DNA of 64,000 nt from Lachnospiraceae bacterium (GTDB lineage: Bacteria; Bacillota; Clostridia; Lachnospirales; Lachnospiraceae): positions 1 through 64,000 of the forward strand of contig JAFUFL010000032.1 in the NCBI GenBank assembly GCA_017469935.1, given 5' to 3'. A program made the position numbers and the translations under genes. Shown one piece after another: positions 1 to 8,490 of the stretch. The first letter of the stretch is position 1. Every line of letters starts with the position of its first letter. Under the pieces are notes generated by a model, which searched no databases, was not told where the DNA came from, and saw only the letters and a list, made by a program, of their open reading frames with translations.

Positions 1-357
1 CGTGGAATACGGCGTCCCCTTCCATTTTCACCAGACAGGCGCCAGGCTCCGCAGGTCTGTCCCGGACGGACATGGCGGTCACATTCAGAAAATCTACGAG
101 ATCCCGCGGGAATACCAGCATACACAGGCAGAAAAAGCAGGACTGGACTATGGCGGGGGGATTGAGATCCCTGCCTGCCTTTCAGCCGACAGTCCTTCTG
201 TATGTAAAGAGCCGGACGACGAAAGCAGTTGAAAAATCACCATTCAGGTATCCTGATACTGATCAGTTTCATTTTGGGATCAAAGAGCATATATTATAAG
301 TGTTAATTACACTGTCTTCATCTGTTGGAAAAGTTGCAGAAGAACAGATTGCGTTGA
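1..357. other. Left edge, no assignable gene
   Basis: Several frames are open on both strands over the first 230 bases, but none gives a protein I recognise and none shows a ribosome binding site with a start codon. The stretch is probably the end of a gene cut by the window edge or a decayed fragment, because the next 1.5 kb also holds gene debris of a conjugative element. Confidence 0.3.
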
Positions 358-426
358 TTGATTCGGATCACAAGTGAACAATCAAAAGGATTATGGACAG
401 ACAATCGGGCTTTAACGGAGATCTCT

Positions 427-822
427 ATGACAGAGTTTGAGAAGGAAATTGCCCTAATCGAAAAGATGGGGCTTAAAACCAGTCCGCTTCGGTTGGAATA
501 TGAGAAAAAAGTGTACAAACTGCAGAGTATGCCGGAGAAGCTTAAGGCAGAAGGATATACCGAAGATCAGATAGCAAGAGCAATGCACGAAAAGCGAAGG
601 GAACTTGGACAACAGTATAAAGAGGCTGCCCCGCCGCTGTTTCGAGAGTACATCTATGCGGCCACAGCAGCAAAATACGGCGATCCGCTTGGCCCGACAT
701 ACGAGATGCTGAGAGAAAAGAAGACGTGTAAACAAATCATAGAATCTGCCTCACGGCCTATTGAAGATCTGGATAACCGGCTCACGCTGGATGGGTTTCA
801 ACAATGGTATAAGACGTATTAA
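427..822 (+). CDS. Small hypothetical protein, 131 aa
   Basis: The frame starts at an ATG preceded by GGAG at a good distance, and the reading frame stays open upstream to about 358, so a longer or truncated form is possible. The protein is charged and mostly helical in character (MTEFEKEIALIEKMG at the start, ending QQWYKTY), with no signal peptide or membrane segment. I do not recognise a family. It lies next to a coupling-protein fragment on the opposite strand, so an origin from a conjugative element is plausible, but no function can be assigned. Confidence 0.45.
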   Translation: MTEFEKEIALIEKMGLKTSPLRLEYEKKVYKLQSMPEKLKAEGYTEDQIARAMHEKRRELGQQYKEAAPPLFREYIYAATAAKYGDPLGPTYEMLREKKTCKQIIESASRPIEDLDNRLTLDGFQQWYKTY

Positions 823-1267
823 AATCTACTGATAATATCGCTGTTGCAGCTTTCTTGGGATGTTCCTGACTGTCTGTTTCACTTTCCCTACAGGGCCAGT
901 CAGAGCTCTGCGCGGAACGCCTTCTCACTTTATCGGGATGTACTTGTACGATCAGCTTATCGGGATTCACGTAATATGCCGAAGTAATACCGTATCTGGT
1001 GATCGCAAGAACGTCGTTTATGGCAAGCGTTTCGCCTGCAGAATCTGCAGGTACTGGAAGGACTGGCGGCGAAGTACCCTTACTGCATAAAGAAAACCGC
1101 CATACTGACGCGAAATGTCCAGCACAGCGGCCTCTTGGCGAATATGTATTTATAAAAAAAGGGGGGTACTCCTTTGGGACACGAGGGGCGGTTCTGACCG
1201 TCTCTGGTGTCCCATTCCTCTTGGGGAGGCAAATCGGTTATGCATCAATCAATAGTGTATCTTTCTA
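823..1267. other. Intergenic or decayed sequence
   Basis: No frame here has a start site plus recognisable protein. On the minus strand a stretch around 880-1070 reads as plausible protein (GITSAYYVNPDKLIVQ) but has no start and no family I can name. A T-poor hairpin (GGGACACGAGGG with a partner near 1205-1215) lies just left of the coupling-protein fragment. I see nothing firmer. Confidence 0.3.
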
Positions 1268-1786
1268 TTATGCAGCCATCTTCTCCAGGAAGCTCATCAT
1301 GGTCATCTCGTCTTCATAGGAAGCGGTGAAGATGATACTTTTTGCCGTTTTGCCCGCCGCGAGCTTATATTTCCGGTACTGGCGTACTGCAAAGTGTTCC
1401 GGATCTGCTTCCTCCAGTTCATCAAACATCAGGTCCACTGCATTTTTGAACTCTTCGTCATCTTCCCTTGCTTCGGAGGCGTTCAGGAACTCCAGAAGTG
1501 TAGCAAAGTTCTGTTCCTCCTCCGGCGCTTCGTAATAGATAAACCCGATCAGTGCACAGTAGAGCAGCCTCTCCGCTTTGATCCAGAAATCCTCTCCGGC
1601 CTTTTCACCCTCGCCTTTTGTATTGGCGATGATCGTATTGACCAGTTTCAGGATATCCTTCTCAGAACGGATGTAGTGGAAAGGATTATAGTGGAATGAC
1701 TTGGAAAAGTTGATCGTGTTCAGGATCTTCAGGGTATATCCATGGTTCACAAGCATCTTTCCGCACTCAACAACGATCGTCCCTTT
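1268..1786 (-). pseudogene. VirD4/TraG-type coupling protein fragment
   Basis: The product contains the stretch typical of Firmicutes ICE coupling ATPases downstream of the Walker region: VVECGKM, NTINFSKSFHYNPF, IRSEKDILKLVN, FWIKAERLLYCALIG, AVDLMFDELEEADPEHFAVRQ and LAAGKTAKSI (each seen in the translation). The frame begins without a proper start at about PKGTIVV, and homology appears to stop after KTAKSI, so both ends are missing. A whole protein would be about 600 residues; about 170 remain. It cannot work as a conjugation ATPase. Another piece of such a gene, the C-terminus, lies at 30448-30795, and a possible N-terminus at 16310. Confidence 0.8.
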
Positions 1787-1895
1787 GGGGCATTGGCTGT
1801 CAAGATGCTAAACAAGTCGAAAAGTCCCCTTTTGACGGTATCTGAAGGTAATTCACATTTATAGCGACAGTCTCCTGATATATCGCAAACAAAAA

Positions 1896-2005
1896 GGGGC
1901 TGTCGCACTAGTTGATTGATATGCTCCCTTCCTGGCAGCAAGCGTTTATTTATTACACTTGTCTACCTGGAAGGGAGCATATCACACTTTTAGTGCGACA
2001 GCCCC
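1896..2005. repeat. 110-bp MITE-like nested palindrome
   Basis: The ends are perfect 15-bp inverted repeats, GGGGCTGTCGCACTA at 1896-1910 and its complement at 1991-2005. Inside is a second inverted pair, TGATATGCTCCCTTCC (1917-1932) against 1969-1984. No coding frame spans it. The inner 68 bp closely resemble the palindrome at the start of the IS3-family element at 26717-26783, including GGTAGACAAG. It is probably a non-autonomous element moved by a transposase not present here, carrying or targeting that palindrome. Confidence 0.75.
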
Positions 2006-2087
2006 AAGCTCTCTATTTTCATATAAAACAATCGGTATGACACTGATATTTTACCCACAGATTCTTTTTATCAGAAACGTAGAGGTA

Positions 2088-2789
2088 TTACGCATTTTCC
2101 AGCTGCCGTATCGTCCTTGAAATGGCAAAGCCGTTGTCCAAAACAATGTTGCCGCCATTCATGCCGCCGAGCAGATCAAAGGCCCGGCAGGCGTCAATAA
2201 CCTCCTGATCCGCAACGCACTTGAGAACCGGTGCCTTGGCCCCACCATAAAGGCGAACCATCTCCTCCTCCCATTTCTTCTCCATGGGTGTGCTTTCCAG
2301 CCAGCCGAGCGTCAGCAGGTTGATATTGATGTCGGTATTGCCGTGAGTATCCATCACACCGACTCTTACGAGGTTGGCCAGCGCCGCTTCCGGAATGCTG
2401 CAGTAGGAATATCTCTGGGTGGGGACGATATTGGAGACATGGTTCATGACGATCATCTGCCCCTTGATGCCGTTGCGGTTCAGGTAGTTGGCCGTCTGCT
2501 GCAGCCACCATGCGCCAACGATCAGGCCTTCATCAATGCTCGCCTCCATCCTCTCGATGAAGTCATCGTCGAAAAGGGACACCTGATAAACCGGCTCCGG
2601 AAAAAGGATACAGGTCTCAACGGCGATACCATCTTTTTCCACTTTCTCATAGGCGTTTTTCACGCCCTCCTGGGTGCGCTCCTCGGAACGGATGACCTGA
2701 TAGCCCCTTGCTTCATAGTCCTTTGTGAGTTCCCCGGCAAGGGTCTCGTTCCGGCTGCCCATCGCGATCATAACTGCTTTATGGTTCAT
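2088..2789 (-). CDS. SDR-fold protein lacking the catalytic lysine
   Basis: A 233-residue protein started at an ATG with AGGGAGAAAAGC in front. Overall pattern is that of a short-chain dehydrogenase/reductase: alternating beta-alpha start (HKAVMIAMGS), a mid-protein strand with NHVSNIV where the catalytic Ser usually sits, and YCSIPEAALANLV where the family has YxxxK. Here the position of the Lys is Pro, and the N-terminal GxxxGxG glycine motif is absent. It may therefore be a non-catalytic or altered partner. It lies 20 bp downstream of a normal SDR gene in the same operon, suggesting joint function in the sugar-acid pathway. The assignment to the SDR fold is moderate. Confidence 0.7.
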   Translation of the reverse strand: MNHKAVMIAMGSRNETLAGELTKDYEARGYQVIRSEERTQEGVKNAYEKVEKDGIAVETCILFPEPVYQVSLFDDDFIERMEASIDEGLIVGAWWLQQTANYLNRNGIKGQMIVMNHVSNIVPTQRYSYCSIPEAALANLVRVGVMDTHGNTDININLLTLGWLESTPMEKKWEEEMVRLYGGAKAPVLKCVADQEVIDACRAFDLLGGMNGGNIVLDNGFAISRTIRQLENA

Positions 2790-2809
2790 GCTTTTCTCCC
2801 TACCTTTCC

Positions 2810-3589
2810 TCACTGCAAACATCTGATGAAAGCGCCGCCGTCAACCTTAATGACAGCGCCGGTCACAGTCTTGTTCTTATCCTCCGCAAAGAAGAGGGTG
2901 GCTTCACCGATGTCCGCCGGCGTCGCCATTACGCCAACAGGAATCGTCTTCAGAGAGTTTTTGATCCCCTCCTCCGTCAGTCCACCGGGCTGCCCCTTGT
3001 TAATATCCGTCACAACGTATCCGGGCCACACCTGGTTGACCGTGATGCCCAAAGGCGCCAGCTCAAGAGCCATGGCGTTGGTCATCAGATCCATCCCCGC
3101 TTTCATAGCCCCGTATCCACCCATGCCGGGGCTGGGGCGCCGCGCGTTGCAGGAAGAGATATTGATGATCCGTCCCTTGACCTGATGATCCCTCATGTAA
3201 AGGGCGGCCAGCCGGGAGCAGCGCATGGTGCCGATCAAGTTGACATTGGACATGAGCTTCAGGCCCTTTTCCGTAATGGCGCTCAGCTCCTCCCAGACGC
3301 AGGCTCCCGCATTGTTCACCAGGATATCCAGCCCGCCCAGCTCCTGGATCGTAGTGCTGATGATATGCTCCGCCTGCTTTTCATTCGTCAGATCGCCATG
3401 AACCGCGCAGGCCTTGATCCCGTATGCGCGCAGCTCTTTCAGCGCCGCCTCCACGGCCTCGGGCTTATCGCTGCGGTAAGAGACCGCAACATCCGCCCCT
3501 TCTCCGGCAAACACCTTCGCAATGCCAAACCCGATCCCTCTGGGGTTGACTGCCGCTGTGATCAGAGCCTTTTTTCCTTTTAATCTCAT
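2810..3589 (-). CDS. Short-chain dehydrogenase/reductase (FabG-like)
   Basis: A 259-residue classical SDR. Visible features are the nucleotide-binding stretch with AAVNPRGIGFGIA, the NNAG motif (92-95), Ser145, Tyr159 and Lys163 (GYGAMK) as the catalytic set, and a C-terminal VDGGAFI typical of the family. It should catalyse NAD(P)-linked oxidation or reduction of an alcohol or carbonyl in the cytoplasm, with unknown substrate. The gene follows the amidohydrolase remnant and precedes the degenerate SDR by 20 bp. Context suggests a role in interconverting a sugar acid or keto acid. The start has GGGGAAAT upstream. Confidence 0.85.
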   Translation of the reverse strand: MRLKGKKALITAAVNPRGIGFGIAKVFAGEGADVAVSYRSDKPEAVEAALKELRAYGIKACAVHGDLTNEKQAEHIISTTIQELGGLDILVNNAGACVWEELSAITEKGLKLMSNVNLIGTMRCSRLAALYMRDHQVKGRIINISSCNARRPSPGMGGYGAMKAGMDLMTNAMALELAPLGITVNQVWPGYVVTDINKGQPGGLTEEGIKNSLKTIPVGVMATPADIGEATLFFAEDKNKTVTGAVIKVDGGAFIRCLQ

Positions 3590-3671
3590 ATAATTTCCCC
3601 CTGTTCTACATTTGAATTTATGATGTCCCCGGTCGCCGGAGCGGGATATGCACCCCTGGCAGGACCGTTAC

Positions 3672-4150
3672 TCATGTATGAAAGTCTCCGGCACTATACA
3701 TGATCTCGCCGTCGCAGACGGTCATCTGGGTCACAAACAGGCTGTCACCCGTCATTTCCTGCCCCAGTGAATCCCGATAGACCACCTGCTTCGGAATCTC
3801 CTTCAGGATCGTGATGTCGCCGCTGGCTCCCTCCGCCAGCGTTCCGATCTGCCCCTCCATCTTCATTGCCCTTGCGGGATTCTCTGTGACCATGCGGACG
3901 ATGTCGGTCAGTTCAACTCCCATCATCCGATACTTGGCCATCAAAGACGGAAGGTTTTTGACAAAGGGCGGCGCAAAGAGCTTTTCCTTGGTCACATCTG
4001 TGCTGATGATATCGGGCAAGAAACCGTCCGCAATGGCGGGGAGAGCGACCCTGAAACTGAAATTGTTTCTTCCGTTGGCGGCATCAAAGATCACGCCCCG
4101 CTCTCTGGCCTCCCGGACACCCCGCCATACCTTACCGTGTTCGTTCACGA
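3672..4150 (-). pseudogene. Amidohydrolase/deacetylase, 5'-truncated
   Basis: The C-terminal part of a metal-dependent amidohydrolase of the dihydroorotase/deacetylase type is present: RGVIFDAANGRNNFSF, ALPAIADGFLPDIISTDV (with the Asp used as metal ligand in this superfamily) and VTENPARAMKMEGQIGTLAEGASGDITIL. The N-terminal HxH region is missing because the frame runs into an IS1380-type transposase remnant near 4150. About 160 of an expected 380 residues remain, so the enzyme is dead. It was probably the middle gene of the operon headed by the enolase-superfamily dehydratase. Confidence 0.8.
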
Positions 4151-5346
4151 TGGATATTGTTCTGACCTTCCTGGGCATGCTGTGTATGGGCAAGCCTTAT
4201 TTCGAAGCAGTACACGAGATGGACGATGACAAGGATTTTTATAAAGCCGCCCTTGGCGTTACCCGCGCCATCCCTTCTGAGGAGACTCTGCGCCAGCGTA
4301 TGGATGATATCGGCGATTCGCTCCGCAAAACTATCCTGGAAGAGAATGTCGATATGCTTCTGGCAAACAGAATACAGCCGACAGCCCTTCCCAATGGTCT
4401 GATACCCGTGGACATTGATGTAACCCCCATGGACAATTCAAAGTCCAAAAAGGAAGGCGTTTCAAGGACCTATAAAGGTTTTGACGGCTATGCGCCCATG
4501 ATGGCTTATATCGGCACGGAAGGATACGCCATTAATTTCGAACTCCGAGAAGGAAAGCAGCATTGCCAGAACGGTACTGTAGAATTCCTTCAGGAGACGG
4601 TAGAGCTGTGCCGCAGGCTGACCGATAAGCCCCTGCTGGTACGCCTGGATTCCGGAAATGATTCCATTGACAACGTTGCCGTCCTTATAGACGCAGGCTG
4701 TTTCTTCATCATCAAAAGAAATCTCCGCCGTGAAAGCAGGGACGGCTGGTTTGAGATGGCGAAGCAGTACTGCCAGGATATCAGCAGCCCGCGGGACGGG
4801 AAAACCGTATACATCGGCAGCGATTGGAAGACCGCTTCCAGCAAACGCTTCAACCGGGATTTCACACTTCGCGCCGGATATGAGATTACGGAACGTACCA
4901 TTGACAAATACGGGCAGTTCAACCTCGTTCCGGAAGTAGAAGTTGAGACTTGGTGGACAAACCTGGGCGATCCGGACAGGGAGATCATCAAACTGTACCA
5001 TGCCCATGGGGAATGTGAGCAGTTTCACAGTGAAGTGAAGACCGACATGGATCTGGAACGGCTTCCGTCCGGAAAGTTCGCAACGAATGCCCTCATTCTT
5101 GAATTAGGGATGATTGCATATAATATTCTCCGCATGATCGGCCAGCAAACGATAGGAGGAAGAACGCCCCGCCAAAAACGCGGTGTCAGGCGGCGCAGGT
5201 TACGTACAGTTATAGGCAACCTTATTATGATGGCAAGCCATATAACGACCCATGCCCGCCAACTGATTATGGGTCTTGGCAGGAGTAATACCTGGCGGCA
5301 CACATTTGCAGATATCTGCCAGAAATATGCCGTAGCCACCATATGA
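4150..5346 (+). pseudogene. IS1380-family transposase, 5'-truncated
   Basis: The frame carries about 398 residues of a DDE transposase of the IS1380 type: DIVLTFLGMLCMGKPYFEAV, DIDVTPMDNSKSKKEGVSRT, LVRLDSGNDSIDN and a late HGECEQFHSEVKTDMDLERLP block that supplies the final acidic residue, then a basic C-terminus. The N-terminal part is absent; the open frame upstream to 3811 is antisense to the amidohydrolase and is not transposase. Left and right ends of the IS cannot be defined from sequence. Neighbouring genes on both sides are truncated at its borders, so it marks a deletion junction rather than a simple insertion. Confidence 0.8.
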
Positions 5347-5502
5347 CAGATCAATCATTCTGTGGAGCCTTATTTCGTGTACCCATTTTTGACCCGGTCA
5401 ACGCGTTACATATAGTTTTCGCTATTGGGAAACCATTGGTAAGCACGATTTATTATTAAACCAGCTTGCAATAGGCAAGTTGGTTATCAAAAATCATGAA
5501 CT

Positions 5503-6216
5503 TCACGGATTCAGGATTTCCTTAAATGAGAGCTTTGTCACCTTGCCGTCACCGAAGCCAAAGTATTCCGTGTGGTCCTTATCCTTAATTCCAATCACCG
5601 CAAGTGTGGTGAATACGATTTGCAGAACAACCGCAATGAGGACAACGCTTTTCCAAACGGCGGGATTCAGCAGGCCGCCCTCATATCTGGGAGCAAGGAT
5701 CGTTGTCAGGAAAAGGCTGAGGCCCGCATTTACCAAGGAGGAGGCAATCCCGTCAAAGATAGAAAAGAGAGGCCGCTGTTCCGGGGCGCTGGTCAAAGCC
5801 GTCTGTCCACCTTTTGTGACACAGGTCTGGCAGGTGTATCCCAGAACATACACTGCGTAAAACAGAATAATATACAACAGCTTTGCGGCTCTTCCCATCT
5901 CTTGCGGACAGAAGAATATACAAATCATTGCGACATTCATCAGGAAAGAACCGATTACCATATACGGCCTGTATTTGCCGAATTTCCCGTCTGTCCGGTC
6001 GATCAGTGTCCCCACGATCGGATCGGTAACCGCGTCAAAGATCCGCATGCCGGTCGCGATCCCACCGACCAAGACCGCTGCTATACCCAGGATGTTCTGG
6101 GTAAATACCATGAAGAATGACATCATGGCAAGGTTTGTATTCGATGCCGTGTTGTTGAACGAGAAAAATGCTACTTGCCAGGTTTTTGCGCGATTGATCT
6201 CAGGCTTCTTTTCCAT
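5503..6216 (-). pseudogene. GPH-family sugar symporter, 3'-truncated
   Basis: The N-terminal half of a glycoside-pentoside-hexuronide:cation symporter (MFS superfamily): RAKTWQVAFFSFNNTASN, then the family signature GIATGMRIFDAVTDPIVG and DRTDGKFGKYRPYM between the first helices. About six hydrophobic segments are visible in 237 residues, whereas a full protein has twelve helices and about 450 residues. The coding frame stops at the border with the IS1380 remnant. Start is an ATG preceded by GGGGGGAAT, 15 bp inside the end of the dehydratase gene region. It would have imported the substrate of the neighbouring dehydratase. Confidence 0.85.
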
Positions 6217-6230
6217 GTTGATTCCCCCCA

Positions 6231-7403
6231 TTACACTAAAAATTTGTTTACTGTTTTCCAGTTGAGTTCAATTCCCAGCCCGGGCTTGTCGCTCAGGATA
6301 TAAGCCATGTCCGCATCTCTTTCCATCGGCTCCGTCAGGAGCTCCGTCCTTAACGGGTTCGGATTTTCCTCCGATTCGATAAACCGCACGTTCGGCAGCG
6401 CGGCAGCAAGGTGAATATTTGCCGCTGTCAGAACCGCTGAGAAGAACGAGTGAGGGGCAAATACCTTTCCTTGCTCCAGGCACATGGCCGCAATCCTCCG
6501 GACCTCCGTGAAACCGCCGCTCCACCCAAGATTCGCCTGCACGATATCCAGCATATTTTCGGAAAGGACCTGCTGATAGCGATCCAGTCCCTGGTCATTC
6601 TCGCCGCCCGCGATCAGCGTCTTTTTGAGAGCCCCGCGTATCTGTCGATAGCCCTCGATGTTGTCGCCCCGGATTGGCTCCTCAATGGCGTAGATGCTCA
6701 TCTCCTCCAAAAAGTCCGCCGTTTGAAGGACGGTATCTACACCCCAGGTGTTGTTCATATCCAGCATGAGGCAGGCCTCCGGGCCAATCACCTCTCGCAC
6801 GGCCCTGACTCTGTCAAGATCCTCCTCCTGGCGGATCACCATCTCCTGAGAAGGCATATACTGAACGATCCTGTCCCGGTTCTCACAGGTTCTGCCCACC
6901 TTGATTTTAAAGGCCCGGTAGCCCTGCCGCAGATAACCCTCCATCTCCCGTTTGAGCCCGTCGAGGCCCTTGCCAGGGGAATAGAAGCCGGCGCTGGCAT
7001 AGGCCTTCACCTTCCGGGTGCTCCCGCCCAGGAGCTGATAGACCGGTTTGCCGCTCACCTTCCCTAAAATGTCCCACAGGGCAATATCCACCGCACTCGC
7101 CACACCGCGGACGATTCCCTTTCTCCCTCCGGCGTAGCAGCACCAGAGCAACCGCTCGGAGAGCCGCTCGATTATACAAGGGTCCTCTCCCACCAAAAGG
7201 GGTTTCATGATCTGATCCGCTACCTCCCGGTAAATCGAGAGGGGCAGGCCAAAGGTGGCCGCCTCGCCAATGCCCGTGATACCCGCATCCGTTTCCACCA
7301 AGATCAAAAAGGATTCTCTTTTCGTGCAGACATTACAGCCGTCCGCGATGGGCGTTTCATACGGATACCGCAGGCAGATCGTTTTCACGTCGGTGATCTT
7401 CAT
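6231..7403 (-). CDS. Enolase-superfamily dehydratase (MR/MLE type)
   Basis: A 390-residue member of the mandelate racemase/muconate lactonizing enzyme group. The capping domain is at 1-120 and the barrel follows. Visible active-site residues are Lys166 and Lys168 (FKIKVG), metal ligands Asp215 (LDMNNTW), Glu241 (IEEP) and Glu268 (GGEN), and His318 (APHSFF). In this family such sets abstract the proton alpha to a carboxylate, so a sugar-acid dehydratase or racemase is likely; the substrate cannot be read. The ATG has GAGGGAATATGAG in front. It heads an operon with the symporter, amidohydrolase and SDR genes, and the shared 45-bp element lies 67 bp upstream. Confidence 0.88.
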   Translation of the reverse strand: MKITDVKTICLRYPYETPIADGCNVCTKRESFLILVETDAGITGIGEAATFGLPLSIYREVADQIMKPLLVGEDPCIIERLSERLLWCCYAGGRKGIVRGVASAVDIALWDILGKVSGKPVYQLLGGSTRKVKAYASAGFYSPGKGLDGLKREMEGYLRQGYRAFKIKVGRTCENRDRIVQYMPSQEMVIRQEEDLDRVRAVREVIGPEACLMLDMNNTWGVDTVLQTADFLEEMSIYAIEEPIRGDNIEGYRQIRGALKKTLIAGGENDQGLDRYQQVLSENMLDIVQANLGWSGGFTEVRRIAAMCLEQGKVFAPHSFFSAVLTAANIHLAAALPNVRFIESEENPNPLRTELLTEPMERDADMAYILSDKPGLGIELNWKTVNKFLV

Positions 7404-7469
7404 CTCATATTCCCTCATTTCTTCTGCTTTCTTTGCTGCTTTTAGTATAGTTCGCCCCATGTCGGAAAG

Positions 7470-7514
7470 AAAAACATATAAAATGTATCCCATTTATACT
7501 CATCTTGTATATAA
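7470..7514. promoter_or_regulatory. Conserved 45-bp operator-like element, copy B
   Basis: The element begins AAAAACATATAAAATGTAT and ends CTTGTATATAA. It matches 40 of 45 positions with the copy at 13654-13698. It contains the dyad TTATAC-N7-GTATA, suited to a dimeric regulator. It sits upstream of the enolase-superfamily operon and about 230 bp from the divergent GntR gene, which is the obvious candidate binder. Confidence 0.65.
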
Positions 7515-7741
7515 GATGGGCCGTATGTCGTCCTGGTTCAAACGGGTCCCTTTGTCAAATGAATGTCCCGGCCGCCGGTTTTATCCGTCAAATCACGAAA
7601 TTGTCGTGATAAACCTCTTCCCATCTGTTACAATATAGACAAACCCAGCGCAGCCGCGACCTATGAGGTATATCACATCCCATGTTTGGCACCGCGGCGG
7701 AACTTCCCCTGTTCCGCAGGGGGCATCGAGGAGGGCAACAG

Positions 7742-8389
7742 ATGGAACAGTCGCTGAAGAATCAGGCCTATGCGTATATCAAGGGCAAGATCATCTCTCT
7801 CGAGTATAAGCCCAATACGATCATCAGCGAATCCGCTCTGTTGAAGGAGCTGGACATGAGCCGAACCCCTGTGAGGGAAAGTCTCATCACCCTGGAGCGG
7901 GAAAACTTTGTCCAGATCATGCCGAAGCGGGGCATACTCATCAAGCCCATCTCCATTACCGACGTCAATATGATCTATGACTCAAGGCTGTTGATCGAGC
8001 CGTTTCTGCTGAAGAATTACTCCAATTACATCGACCTCGGGGAGCTGAGGGACTGCTATGAGATGATGAAAAAGGCCGAGGAGACAGGCGACAGCCGCGA
8101 CTTCTTCGCCATTGACGACCGCTTTCACAGGATCTTGTGCATGTCCGGCCCTAACACCTATCTCACCTCGGCCCTGGATCATATCTACAACCAGAGCCAG
8201 CGTATCCGCATCCTGTCCACCCCCAATGTGGGCGAGCGGTACTCTCCGGCCACGGCTGAGCATCTGAAGCTCTGCGAGGCGATCCTGGATCACGACATTG
8301 AACGGGCCGTTCAGCTTCTGACTGAGCATCTCCACACCTCCAAGTCTATCGCCATCTCATCGCTGATGAATTTCAGCCTTCCAATCTGA
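7742..8389 (+). CDS. GntR-family transcriptional regulator (FCD type)
   Basis: A 215-residue regulator. Residues 1-75 form the winged helix-turn-helix, with the family hallmark MSRTPVRESLITLERENFV. The remainder is an all-helical FCD ligand-binding domain with the histidines usually involved in metal binding (DDRFHRILC, AEHLKLCEAI, TEHLHTSK). The ATG is chosen over an upstream start because GAGGAGGGCAACAG lies directly before it. FCD regulators commonly sense sugar acids or other organic acids and control adjacent catabolic operons. It is divergent from the dehydratase operon and convergent with the alcohol dehydrogenase operon, and the two copies of the 45-bp element fit it as operator. This link is inference. 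Confidence 0.9.
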   Translation: MEQSLKNQAYAYIKGKIISLEYKPNTIISESALLKELDMSRTPVRESLITLERENFVQIMPKRGILIKPISITDVNMIYDSRLLIEPFLLKNYSNYIDLGELRDCYEMMKKAEETGDSRDFFAIDDRFHRILCMSGPNTYLTSALDHIYNQSQRIRILSTPNVGERYSPATAEHLKLCEAILDHDIERAVQLLTEHLHTSKSIAISSLMNFSLPI

Positions 8390-8402
8390 AGGGAACGAAG
8401 AA

Positions 8403-8448
8403 CAAGGCGTGCGGAAAGCCCTGCCGGCTTCCACACGCCTTGTTTTTT
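8403..8448 (+). terminator. Rho-independent terminator after the GntR gene
   Basis: CAAGGCGTG at 8403-8411 pairs with 8434-8442, with an inner GCCGGC/GCCC partner set, followed by a T-run (TGTTTTTT). It ends the regulator transcript and may also slow the convergent alcohol dehydrogenase transcript. Confidence 0.85.
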
Positions 8449-8490
8449 GTTGCTCTGCGCTATATCAATACCGCCGGGAAGATATTGTGC

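Noticed and set aside
1747..1941. Short minus-strand frame of 64 codons
   Set aside because: It runs through the inner palindrome of the MITE-like repeat and is out of frame with the coupling-protein fragment, so it is an accidental frame.
3811..4149. N-terminal extension of the IS1380-type transposase
   Set aside because: The frame is open but is antisense to the amidohydrolase and has no transposase character.
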